DNA from: an uncultured Prevotella sp.
GTDB lineage: Bacteria; Bacteroidota; Bacteroidia; Bacteroidales; Bacteroidaceae
DNA: 25,657 bases
NCBI GenBank assembly: GCA_900555035.1
Contig: USJX01000038.1
Span: forward strand, 1 to 25,657
Direction: 5' to 3'
Below the pieces are notes generated by a model. That model saw nothing but the letters and a program-made list of their open reading frames with translations, was not told where the DNA came from and ran no database searches. A program made the translations under genes and the position numbers. Positions 14,128 through 22,097 of this stretch are shown here, in pieces (the stretch's first letter is position 1; each line of letters opens with the position of its first letter).

Positions 14128-15867
14128 ATGGAAGAAAAGAAACATCATCATCATCACTATTGCGACTGTTCCATGGATGAACATGAACATCATGAGCATC
14201 ATGGATGTGGTTGCCATCATCACCATGAAGAAGGGTGCCTGAAGTCAAAACTCTATCTCATCGGCGTGACCATCATCCTTTTGATAATCGCCGTGTTTAT
14301 CGAGAAGAATTATGACCTTGCCACCTGGCAGTTGCTTCTGGTCTATCTGATACCTTATTTATTAATAGGACATGAGACCTTGGGGGAGGCGGCAGAAGGC
14401 ATCGCCAAGGGCGATATGTTTAACGAGCACTTCCTGATGGCGATAGCTACCATCGGTGCTCTTTGCATTGGCTTCTTTCCGGGTTCTGAAACAGAATTTC
14501 CAGAAGCAGTCTTCGTGATGCTCTTCTTCCAGGTGGGAGAACTCTTCGAGGGGTATGCCGAGGGAAAGAGCCGCGATAGCATCTCGCATCTGATGGATAT
14601 CCGTCCGGATGTGGCGAATGTAATCAGGAATAAAAAAGTACAGTCGGTGGCTCCTGATACGGTGAAAATAGGAGAGACTATCCTGATTAAAAGAGGAGAG
14701 AAGATTCCGCTGGATGGTATCGTGACAGAAGGGTCTGCCTTGTTGGATACGGTGGCGTTGACGGGCGAAAGTGTGCCTCGTGCTATCAAGGAAGGAGAAG
14801 AAATCTATTCGGGCTGTATTAACTTGAAAGGCGAACTCAAGGTTCGTACTACCAAGAGTTTTGGCGAGAGTACGGCATCTAAGATTATCGCTTTGGTGGA
14901 GAGTGCTGATAAGAACAAGTCGAAGAGCGAGGCGTTCATCACCCGTTTTGCCCGAATCTATACGCCTATCGTGGTATTTGCCGCATTGGCTTTGGCTATC
15001 ATTCCTCCTATATTGGGAGCGATGGGCATCGCCACCGGTATGATGGGTGGGGGAACCTTTGGCGAAAACTTCCCTCTGTGGCTGAACCGTGCCTTGATAT
15101 TCCTGGTGGTATCCTGTCCTTGCGCCCTGGTTATCAGTGTGCCGCTCACCTTCTTCGGTGGCATTGGCGGCGCATCAAGAAATGGTATCCTGATTAAGGG
15201 AAGTAATTATATGGATGCGCTTGCCAAAATAGGAACCGTTGTGTTCGACAAAACGGGAACCTTGACGCATGGCGAGGTGCTTGTACAGGCTGATGAAGGT
15301 GCTCCCGTGGTGGTGAACGATGGCATCAAGGAGGGAAGTGCTGAGGCTGTGAGATGCCTGAAGACACTTGGCGTGAAGAACACCGTGATGCTGACGGGCG
15401 ACCATGAGGAGATTGGAAAGAAGGTGGCCGGACTGGTAGGTGTTGATGAATATTATGCCGAACTTCTGCCTGCTGATAAGGTAACTCATCTGGAAGAACT
15501 GTTGAAGACGAAGCCTTCCGGCAAGACTTTGGCATACGTGGGTGATGGTATCAACGATGCCCCTGTATTGAAGCGTGCTGATGTAGGAATAGCGATGGGT
15601 GCTTTGGGAAGTGATGCTGCCATTGATGCTGCCGATGTGGTATTGATGGACGATGACCCGAGAAAGATAGCACTGGCGATGAAGATTGCTCGCCATACCA
15701 TTCATGTGGCTCACGAGAATGTGGTGTTTGCCATTGGTGTGAAAGTTGCCGTGCTGGTTCTTGCCACCGTCGGCTTGGGCACCATGTGGATGGCGGTATT
15801 TGCCGATGTGGGCGTTACGGTGCTGGCGGTATTGAATGCCATGCGAACGCTGAAGAAGAAGAGATAA
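14128..15867 (+). CDS. Zn/Cd-type P1B ATPase lacking the nucleotide-binding domain
   Basis: 579 residues. The N-terminus (1-37) is a His/Cys-rich metal-binding stretch (HHHHHYCDC, then HEHHEHHGCGCHHHH) instead of an HMA domain. Membrane helices, TGES (212-215), the CPC metal site (330-332, SCPCALVIS), the phosphorylation site D374 in DKTGTLTHGE, TGD (423-425) and GDGINDAP (472-479) are all present, as in ZntA/CadA exporters of the inner membrane. However, only 49 residues lie between D374 and TGD; members of the family usually have about 140, which hold the ATP-binding N-domain with its HP motif. That domain is missing in frame: the chain runs from LTHGEV straight to VQADEGAPVVVNDGIKEG. As read, it should not bind ATP normally. 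Real deletion or assembly error are both possible. Confidence 0.85.
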   Translation: MEEKKHHHHHYCDCSMDEHEHHEHHGCGCHHHHEEGCLKSKLYLIGVTIILLIIAVFIEKNYDLATWQLLLVYLIPYLLIGHETLGEAAEGIAKGDMFNEHFLMAIATIGALCIGFFPGSETEFPEAVFVMLFFQVGELFEGYAEGKSRDSISHLMDIRPDVANVIRNKKVQSVAPDTVKIGETILIKRGEKIPLDGIVTEGSALLDTVALTGESVPRAIKEGEEIYSGCINLKGELKVRTTKSFGESTASKIIALVESADKNKSKSEAFITRFARIYTPIVVFAALALAIIPPILGAMGIATGMMGGGTFGENFPLWLNRALIFLVVSCPCALVISVPLTFFGGIGGASRNGILIKGSNYMDALAKIGTVVFDKTGTLTHGEVLVQADEGAPVVVNDGIKEGSAEAVRCLKTLGVKNTVMLTGDHEEIGKKVAGLVGVDEYYAELLPADKVTHLEELLKTKPSGKTLAYVGDGINDAPVLKRADVGIAMGALGSDAAIDAADVVLMDDDPRKIALAMKIARHTIHVAHENVVFAIGVKVAVLVLATVGLGTMWMAVFADVGVTVLAVLNAMRTLKKKR

Positions 15868-15879
15868 GAATGGTGTGGA

Positions 15880-15900
15880 GCCTCCAGTAAGCGTGGAGGC
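15880..15900 (+). terminator. Hairpin after the P-type ATPase gene
   Basis: A 7-bp GC-rich stem GCCTCCA/TGGAGGC with a 7-nt loop, 13 bp after the stop. No T tract follows, so it may only protect the 3' end. Confidence 0.45.
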
Positions 15901-15912
15901 TTCATGAAATAA

Positions 15913-15950
15913 AAAAAGCTGTGTTGATCCGTAGATGAACACAGCTTTTT
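15913..15950. terminator. Bidirectional terminator between convergent P-type ATPase and fucose genes
   Basis: A 13-bp perfect stem (15913-15925 with 15938-15950), arms beginning A5 and ending T5, loop of 12 nt. It serves both convergent transcripts. Confidence 0.88.
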
Positions 15951-15954
15951 CTTG

Positions 15955-15989
15955 TTTTATATAGGAACTTCTCTTTTATATAGGGACTT
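15955..15989. repeat. Short tandem repeat at the fucP stop
   Basis: TTTTATATAGGRACTT occurs at 15955-15970 and 15974-15989, 19 bp apart with one difference. The second copy overlaps the fucP stop codon. Confidence 0.7.
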
Positions 15990-17164
15990 ATCCGAATAGT
16001 TTTCCTATGCTACGCAACTTGGTGCGGTATCCGTAGATGGCGATGACCACGAAACAGATGAATGGGAGGATGAACGATACATTGGTTGATGGCATGCCGA
16101 ATACGGTATGCATATCTATGATGGATGCCTGCAAAGGTGGCAAGACACTACCACCCAAGATAGCCATGATCAAACCTGCTGCACCAAACTTGGCATCGTC
16201 GCCAAGACCCCTCAGGGCAATGCCATAGATGGTAGGGAACATCAGTGACATGCAGGCGCTGACTGCTACCAGGCAGTAGAGACCCCAGATGTTATGGAGT
16301 GCGATGATACCCACGGTGAAGCAACTGCATCAGGATGCGGGTACCATACTGGATGATGAAGGTCCAGCACATAATCTGCGCACCCACATAGAAAAACTGG
16401 GTGAATACGCCTTCACGATAGTGTGGCATGCGAAAGATGCGGCGCAGGGTAGGCATGAAGTTAATCTTGTTGCCTTTCTCGCTGTTCTTTGGCATCTTGG
16501 TGAACAGGATGACGAAGAAGATGGTGAGGATAACCAGACCGATAATCAGGTATGGATTGATCAATACCGAAAGATCGTACTCCTTGATTGCTTCAAACTC
16601 GCTATCCGAGAGATTGGTGCGCCCCGCCGTATCAAGCGGGTTGAGCTTGGCCTGGATGAAGTTCATCGCCACATACATACCCAGCAGCGAACCCATCGGG
16701 TTGAACGATTGCGCCAGGTTCAGTCGGCGTGTAGCCGTCTCCTCTGTTCCCATCGACAGAATGTAAGGATTGCTCGATGTCTCCAGAAAGGAGAGTCCGC
16801 AGGTAAGGATGAAGTAGGCGAGCAGGAATGGATAGTATTCGCCCATCATTTTTGCCGGATAGAAGAGGAAGGCACCGAAGGCATAGAGTCCTAATCCCAG
16901 CAGTACGCCCGCCTTGTAGGAGAAGCGGCGGATGAAGATGGCGGCTGGGAATGCCATGGCGAAGTAACCGCCATAGAAGGCAACCTGTACCAGGGCACCA
17001 TCCGTAGATGACATTCGGAAGATTTTGGAGAATGCCTTCACCATCGGATTGGTGATATCATTGGCAAATCCCCACAGTGCAAAGCACGATGTGATTAATA
17101 TGAAAGGTACGAGGTAGCTCACCCCGTCTTTCATCAGGATTGATTCTTTCTTTTTTTGTTCCAT
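15988..17164 (-). pseudogene. fucP: L-fucose:H+ symporter FucP, disrupted by internal deletion and frameshift
   Basis: Two frames together encode one MFS symporter. The N-terminal frame (17164 down to 16292, 290 residues) covers the first eight or so helices, including D36 (GFANDITNP) and E128 (SFLETSSNP), which align with the proton-handling Asp46 and Glu135 of E. coli FucP. After QYGTRILM it runs into an unrelated tail (QLLHRGYHRTP) and stops. The C-terminal frame (from about 16314 to 15988, 107-108 residues) resumes at VGIIALHNIWGLYCLVAV. Intact FucP proteins are about 430-440 residues; the two parts sum to about 386, so roughly 50 residues are missing at 16310-16335 and the frame has shifted. 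Fucose uptake by this protein should be lost unless the sequence is misassembled. Last gene of the fucose operon. Confidence 0.88.
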
Positions 17165-17217
17165 ATTTCAGGTTAATATTGTCTGCGTTTATGTTTGTAG
17201 GTAAATATTCGGATGGA

Positions 17218-18609
17218 TCAGATGCTTTGTCTTACCACGGCTCTCAGCTCGTCGATATCCTTGATTTCTCCCTTGGCAAGTGCCTGGGTCAGGATGTTGC
17301 CCATACCCGTAGCCTCTATAGGACCCGCAATGACTGGAACGCCCAATGCTTCGGAGGTGAGACGGTTGAGTAACTTGTTCTGTGAACCGCCGCCGATGAT
17401 GTGCATGCACTTGATTGGCTGTGGTAACATCTCGTTGAGGTGAGCAGTAGCCTCGGCATACTTGGCTGCCAGCGACTGGAGTACGCAGCGCACGATTTCT
17501 GCCTTGCTCTGAGGAACCTGCAACTGATGGGTGGCGCAGTAGTCGATGATAGCCTGCTGCATGGATGCCGGATTCTGGAACGCAGCGTCGTCCACAGGGA
17601 TGATGGCATTGATATGAGCTTCTTCTGCCAGAGGAAGGATGATGTCGAACTGCTGTTCCTCGCCATTCTCCTTCCATTCTGCCATCAGTCTCTGCATGAT
17701 CCAGAGACCTGTGATGTTCTGCAGGAAGGTGATGCGGCCGCCGATGCCACCCTCGTTGGTAAACTCTGCCTTTCGGGCTTCCTCGGTAAGGATTGGCTTT
17801 TCTATCTCAACACCCAGAAGCGACCAGGTTCCTGAACTGATGAATGCCATCGGGTATTCATCTTCTGTGGCTGGTACGGCTGCTACCGCACTGGCTGTAT
17901 CATGAGAACCTACAGCGATGACATCTACTTCTCCGAGTCCGGTTTCCTCTGCGATGTCGCGGCGCAGCTTTCCTCTTACGGTGCCCGGCATCACGATTTT
18001 GCCGAAGATGTGGCGTGGAAGCCCCAGCTGGTCGATGGTTTCCCAGTCCCAGTCCTTGGTGGTTGCATTAAGGAGTTCTGATGTGGATGCGATGGTATAT
18101 TCATTGTTGGCTTCGCCTGTGAGATAGTAGCTGAAGAGATCTGGGGTGAAAAGCAGATGCGCAGCCTTCTCCAACTGTGGACTGTTGGCTTTCTTCAGAC
18201 TGTATAGCTGGAAGAGAGTATTGATTTCCATCACCTGCGTGCCGTTGATGGCATAATGTGCCGATGGATCAATCTGCTTGAACACTTCTTCCGGCATTCC
18301 CTTGGTACGGGCATCGCGATAGCATACCGGGTTGCCCAGAAGGTTGCCGTCCTGGTCGATGAGTCCGAAATCCACTCCCCAGGTATCGATGGCGATGCCA
18401 TCCACCTTGAGTCCCTTGGCTCCTGCCATCTTCAGTCCCGTCTTCATATCCTCGAAAAGGGCGAGGAAGTCCCAATATACGTGATTGCCTAATCTTACCT
18501 GTCGGTTAGGGAAACGATGGATGAGTTCCATTTCTAATTTGCCGTTTTCCAATTTGCCGGCGAGTACTCTTCCGCTTCCTCCACCGAAGTCAATAGCTAG
18601 ATAAATCAT
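17218..18609 (-). CDS. fucK: L-fuculokinase (FGGY family, rhamnulokinase-like)
   Basis: 463 residues of the FGGY carbohydrate kinase family. The N-terminal ATPase fold starts AIDFGGGSGRVLAG; GIAIDTWGVDFGLID (about residues 71-85) is the rhamnulokinase-like sugar-site segment, and GSHDTASAVAAVPA and CMHIIGGGSQNKLLN are the C-domain phosphate and adenosine motifs. It phosphorylates L-fuculose at O1 with ATP. By sequence it resembles rhamnulokinase, as Bacteroidales fucose kinases do; the fucI, fucA and fucP neighbours decide for fuculose. Length is normal and no lesion is seen. A strong hairpin lies between it and fucA. Confidence 0.85.
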   Translation of the reverse strand: MIYLAIDFGGGSGRVLAGKLENGKLEMELIHRFPNRQVRLGNHVYWDFLALFEDMKTGLKMAGAKGLKVDGIAIDTWGVDFGLIDQDGNLLGNPVCYRDARTKGMPEEVFKQIDPSAHYAINGTQVMEINTLFQLYSLKKANSPQLEKAAHLLFTPDLFSYYLTGEANNEYTIASTSELLNATTKDWDWETIDQLGLPRHIFGKIVMPGTVRGKLRRDIAEETGLGEVDVIAVGSHDTASAVAAVPATEDEYPMAFISSGTWSLLGVEIEKPILTEEARKAEFTNEGGIGGRITFLQNITGLWIMQRLMAEWKENGEEQQFDIILPLAEEAHINAIIPVDDAAFQNPASMQQAIIDYCATHQLQVPQSKAEIVRCVLQSLAAKYAEATAHLNEMLPQPIKCMHIIGGGSQNKLLNRLTSEALGVPVIAGPIEATGMGNILTQALAKGEIKDIDELRAVVRQSI

Positions 18610-18654
18610 GGTTATTTAAAAATGTTAGGGTAGATAAACTATTAATTGGTAAAA

Positions 18655-18702
18655 AGCGGTAGGAGAGTGCCCCGTTAGCGGGCAGCTTTCTCTCCTACCG
18701 CT
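18655..18702 (-). terminator. Terminator-like hairpin inside the fucose operon
   Basis: A 13-bp perfect outer stem (18655-18667 with 18690-18702) with an inner TGCCC/GGGCA hairpin (18668-18684). The minus strand then reads TTTTTACC. It lies 23 bp after fucA and 45 bp before fucK. No good TAnnTTTG follows, so it may lower or separate fucK-fucP expression. Confidence 0.75.
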
Positions 18703-18725
18703 TCTCTCATATCGAGGATAGAGGC

Positions 18726-19361
18726 TTATTGTTTCTTGCCTAAGACGTAAACCTCAAGATCGTCGATTTCTTCTGGTGTCAGTGTGGTGTATTTGCCGCC
18801 ACTCTGAACGATGATGCGACAAGCCATCTCAAAGAACATGGCACGCTCGAACACCTCGTCGAAATTCTTTCCGCAAACTACCTGACCATGCTTCAGCAAG
18901 AGTGCTGAATTGTGGTCTTTCAATGCAGCAATAACGGCTGCTGCCAATTCTGGAGAACCAGGGCGATAGTATGGAATCACCGGGATTTCCTTACCTACGT
19001 GGCATGGTACCTCTGCGGTTACATTGAAGTCTTTTGGAGTTTCCTGCATGCAAGCTACTGCTGTTGCGAAAGGTGACTGGAAGTGGAGAACCACGTCGCA
19101 GTCAGGACGCTCACGGAGTACGCCGAGGTGGAATCCGCTCTCCATAGAAGGCTTGACACCATTGAGAACTTCGCCCGTTGCTACCAGGCACTGAGATACT
19201 TTCTCCTTCTGGAGGTTAGGAACCCATGAACCTGTACCTGAGACAAGAGCCTTGTCGCCAATGCGCCAAGAAAGGTTTCCACTACTGCAGATGGTGAGAC
19301 CAGCGTCGCCTATGCGGTGAGCCTGCTCCAGGAATTTCTGAATATGCTCTTCTGTAATCAT
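18726..19361 (-). CDS. fucA: L-fuculose-1-phosphate aldolase (class II)
   Basis: 211 residues of the class II aldolase/adducin family, splitting fuculose-1-phosphate into dihydroxyacetone phosphate and L-lactaldehyde with zinc. Seen are the phosphate-binding CSSGNLSWR and SGTGSW segments near the N-terminus, the catalytic E74 (SMESGFH), H93 and H158 (LLKHGQVV). The usual H-x-H zinc pair reads H93-F-Q95 here, so one usual His is Gln. I believe Bacteroides fucose-operon aldolases share this HFQ form, so it may be a subfamily trait and not a defect. It follows fucI by 49 bp. Confidence 0.87.
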   Translation of the reverse strand: MITEEHIQKFLEQAHRIGDAGLTICSSGNLSWRIGDKALVSGTGSWVPNLQKEKVSQCLVATGEVLNGVKPSMESGFHLGVLRERPDCDVVLHFQSPFATAVACMQETPKDFNVTAEVPCHVGKEIPVIPYYRPGSPELAAAVIAALKDHNSALLLKHGQVVCGKNFDEVFERAMFFEMACRIIVQSGGKYTTLTPEEIDDLEVYVLGKKQ

Positions 19362-19410
19362 TTTCTTTTTGTTTCTATTTGAATGATATTCGTACTGATG
19401 GTGTTACACC

Positions 19411-21099
19411 TTATTTATATATAGGACCGTAGTTCTTGCAAGCACGGAAGTCTGCACCTTCCTTGTCCATACCGAATGCGTTCCAAGATGCAGGACGGAA
19501 GATCTTGTCGTCTTCTACGTTGTGCATGCATACTGGGATGCGAAGGATAGAGCAGAGGGTGATGAGGTCGGCACCGATATGGCCGTAGCTGATAGCACCA
19601 TGGTTAGCGCCCCAGTTGTTCATCACTGAATATACATCCTTGAATGGAGCCTTGTCGCAAAGACGTGGTGCGAACCAAGTGGTAGGCCATGTTGGGTCTG
19701 TACGCTTGTCAAGAACCTTGTGAATCTCTGGGTCAATCTCAACGGTCCAGCCTTCTGCCAACTGGAGCACAGGACCAAGACCCTTTACGTGGTTCAGGCG
19801 AACTATGGTTACAGGCATGCCGCCCTTGCTGAGGAAGCTGGAAGAGAAACCGCCGCCACGGAAGTAATCACGGTTGGCAGGATACCAGGTAGTTGCCTTC
19901 AAACACTTATCTACATCCTCCTCGGTCATCTCCCAAGGCTGCTTCAGGATAGGGTTGCCCTCAGCATCTGTAGCCTGACCTGTGCCATCGAGTGTGGTAG
20001 CACCAGAGTTAATCAGGTGGATGATACCACCAGCTGCCTGACCTGTAAGTTCCTTACCGGTAACACGCTTCACTGCCTCTGGACTCCAATAGGTACGAAC
20101 GTCGCTGAAAATCTGAGCACGACCTGTCAACAGGTGGTTGAACAACATGGCTACGCCGTTGCCTGCATCATTCTCTGTAGCGAGGATAATAGCTTCACGG
20201 ATACCGTTCCAGTCGAATGAAGTATTGAGGAGAGCCTCAGGATAGTCGCCGTTAGGATAGAAGTCTGTCCACTGACGCTGTCCCTGGAAACCACCGGCGA
20301 TGGCATTGTGACCCAAAGCTTCCTCCTTGAAACCTAATTCTTTCAATCTTGGGTTACCATGCATCAAGTCGCGCATGATGATAGTCATCTTCACGATGAA
20401 CTCCCAGTCAGCATCCTTCTGCTCACGTGTCTTTGCCTTTTCATGGTTGGCGATGTCCTCACCCTCATTGCACATACAGTGCTCGCGGGTCCATGCCATA
20501 GCCTTCTCGTACTCCACTGGGTCGTAGATACCCTCAGTCATACGGCGAATGATTTCTGTAAGGTCAACACTTTCGTTGCGCATGCCGAGGTACTCCTGGA
20601 AGAAGTTAGGGTCAACGATAGAACGTGCAATACCCATGCAGGCACTACCCATGGAAAGATATGATTTTCCACGCATGGTAGCCACAGCCTGAGCAGCTCT
20701 AGCAAAGCGCAAGATCTTTTCTGCTACATCAGCAGGGATAGAGTCGTCCTCCAAGTCCTGTACGTCATGACCATAGATGCCGAAAGCTGGCAATCCCTTC
20801 TGGGCATGAGCTGCGAGAACTGCTGCCAGATAAACAGCACCTGGACGCTCTGTACCGTTGAATCCCCAAACAGCCTTAGGCCAATGTGGATTCATATCCA
20901 TAGTCTCAGCACCATAGCACCAGCAAGAAGTAACGGTGATAGTAGAGCCAACACCCTCGCGCTCAAACTTTTCTGCGCAAGCTGCACTCTCTGCTACACG
21001 ACCAATGGTGCTGTCAGCGATTACACACTCCACTGGTGAGCCATCGCCATTGCGTAAGTTCTCTGAAATGAGTTTGGCTACGGACTTAGCCAAGTTCAT
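19411..21099 (-). CDS. fucI: L-fucose isomerase, main open frame after an early amber codon
   Basis: 562 residues from an internal ATG (MNLAKSVAKL). It converts L-fucose to L-fuculose with Mn2+. Metal ligands are E309 (LATENDAG), D333 (FSDVRTYWSP) and H500 (WGANHG); adding the 28 upstream codons gives 337, 361 and 528, exactly the ligand numbers of the E. coli enzyme. So the native start is at 21183 and the protein should be 590 residues. Codon 17 of that frame is TAG (21135-21133) where related proteins have a sense codon in DGRxxGVRE. The 562-residue part could be made by reinitiation at 21099, but would lack the conserved N-terminal segment. First gene of the fucose operon. Confidence 0.88.
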   Translation of the reverse strand: MNLAKSVAKLISENLRNGDGSPVECVIADSTIGRVAESAACAEKFEREGVGSTITVTSCWCYGAETMDMNPHWPKAVWGFNGTERPGAVYLAAVLAAHAQKGLPAFGIYGHDVQDLEDDSIPADVAEKILRFARAAQAVATMRGKSYLSMGSACMGIARSIVDPNFFQEYLGMRNESVDLTEIIRRMTEGIYDPVEYEKAMAWTREHCMCNEGEDIANHEKAKTREQKDADWEFIVKMTIIMRDLMHGNPRLKELGFKEEALGHNAIAGGFQGQRQWTDFYPNGDYPEALLNTSFDWNGIREAIILATENDAGNGVAMLFNHLLTGRAQIFSDVRTYWSPEAVKRVTGKELTGQAAGGIIHLINSGATTLDGTGQATDAEGNPILKQPWEMTEEDVDKCLKATTWYPANRDYFRGGGFSSSFLSKGGMPVTIVRLNHVKGLGPVLQLAEGWTVEIDPEIHKVLDKRTDPTWPTTWFAPRLCDKAPFKDVYSVMNNWGANHGAISYGHIGADLITLCSILRIPVCMHNVEDDKIFRPASWNAFGMDKEGADFRACKNYGPIYK

Positions 21100-21183
21100 G
21101 GTTTTTTCCTCGAGGCTTTCACGTACGCCTCCCTAACGTCCGTCGATAGTAGGACGGATACCGATTTTAGGGTAGTTACTCAT
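21100..21183 (-). other. fucI: Detached 5' end of fucI with in-frame TAG
   Basis: From the ATG at 21183 the frame reads MSNYPKIGIRPTIDGR, then TAG, then GGVRESLEEKT and on into the downstream ATG in the same frame. The residues on both sides of the stop match the family N-terminus, so this is one broken gene. A CAG to TAG change (Gln to stop) is the simplest cause. TAG ends emrA and gpsA in this window, so TAG is not generally read as an amino acid here. Confidence 0.85.
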
Positions 21184-21248
21184 AATTTTTATCTTTTAAG
21201 TTTTATAGGTTATTATTTTCTGTGTACATCGCATGGATAATACAAGCA

Positions 21249-21281
21249 CAAAGGTAGTGATAAAAACTGATACTTATCACT
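21249..21281 (-). promoter_or_regulatory. Fucose operon promoter with palindromic operator
   Basis: A -7 box TACCTTTG (minus strand, 21256-21249) abuts a perfect 26-bp inverted repeat AGTGATAA-N10-TTATCACT (21256-21281) that fills the space where the -33 element should be; no TTTG is seen there. This suits a repressor or activator of the GntR type used for fucose control in Bacteroides, whose gene is not in this window. The ATG at 21183 is 65 bp downstream. Confidence 0.65.
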
Positions 21282-21341
21282 TCCTTTATACTTTTTTAAA
21301 TTTCTTTTTTCTTTATTATGTCAGAAGTGCAGGCTGCAATC

Positions 21342-22097
21342 TTATTTTGTGTCGCAGTTGTGGCTGATACTTCCGGCTGCAGCTATTAGGGTTTCAAAGT
21401 CATTGCAGAACTCTGTCATCTGATGATAGAGCAGGTTGCTGCCCTTATCTGATAGCTCGTGGTCTGGAAGCGGACCGGAATTGATGGCCACCGTAAAGAT
21501 GTTGGCGGCTACTCCGGCGCGAACGCCCAGGGGTGCATTCTCCACCACGATACCTTCCCAAGGTTTCAGATTGCCAGCCTTCTGCAAGCCCATCAGATAT
21601 GGATCAGGATTTGGTTTGCCTCGCTTCACATCGTAGGCGGTTACGATATGTGCTTCATCCAGAAAGTCGCCGAAGTCGTTGAGTAATCGCATGATGAGCG
21701 GACGCTGACCGCTGCCCGTTACAACTCCCACCTGCATACCGGCATTCTTGATTTTCTGCATGATTTCCTTCACGCCAGGGAATATCTCAGCGGTAGGCAT
21801 CGAGTGGAAGATATCGGTCTTCACATCATACATCTTCTGTGCCTCATCCAGGGAGATATCGATACCCTTCTGCTTCTTCACCATCATCTGGATGGTGTCG
21901 ATGCCTCGGGCTCCCTCGGTGGCGTAAGCATCGGCGGCAGTCATGTGAATGTCAAACTGCTTCATCGATTCCTGCCAAGCCACAGCATGGTTGGGCATAC
22001 TATTATATAATACGCCATCCATATCAAAAAGAACGGCTTTAGGGTTGAATTCCCCAAAGCCGTGGTCTTTTAAGTATTTTGAAATAATTTCTTTCAT
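21342..22097 (-). CDS. HAD-family phosphatase/phosphoglucomutase-like
   Basis: 251 residues from the ATG at 22097 (MKEIISKYLKDHGF); the codon just before is TTG (22100) and could be an alternative start. Motif I is FDMDGVLYNS with D25 and D27, a cap domain follows (about 35-105), motif II is VVTGSGQ and motif III KRGKPNPDPYL, then the acidic ENAPLGVRAG. This is the beta-phosphoglucomutase-like branch of HAD hydrolases; many members remove phosphate from sugar phosphates, and the substrate here is not known. It follows pgi by 30 bp, with a duplicated spacer, so it is probably co-transcribed with this sugar phosphate enzyme. Confidence 0.85.
   Translation of the reverse strand: MKEIISKYLKDHGFGEFNPKAVLFDMDGVLYNSMPNHAVAWQESMKQFDIHMTAADAYATEGARGIDTIQMMVKKQKGIDISLDEAQKMYDVKTDIFHSMPTAEIFPGVKEIMQKIKNAGMQVGVVTGSGQRPLIMRLLNDFGDFLDEAHIVTAYDVKRGKPNPDPYLMGLQKAGNLKPWEGIVVENAPLGVRAGVAANIFTVAINSGPLPDHELSDKGSNLLYHQMTEFCNDFETLIAAAGSISHNCDTK

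Noticed and set aside
14143..14160. His5 run at the ATPase start read as a cloned affinity tag
   Set aside because: It continues into a longer natural His/Cys-rich tail in a normal chromosomal setting with its own promoter.
15175..15942. Minus-strand open frame (255 codons) opposite the P-type ATPase gene
   Set aside because: The plus frame holds DKTGTLT and GDGINDAP; the opposite frame shows no domain and spans the terminator region.
21133..21135. TAG read as glutamine through an alternative genetic code
   Set aside because: emrA and gpsA in the same window end with TAG at the expected protein ends, so general TAG recoding does not fit.
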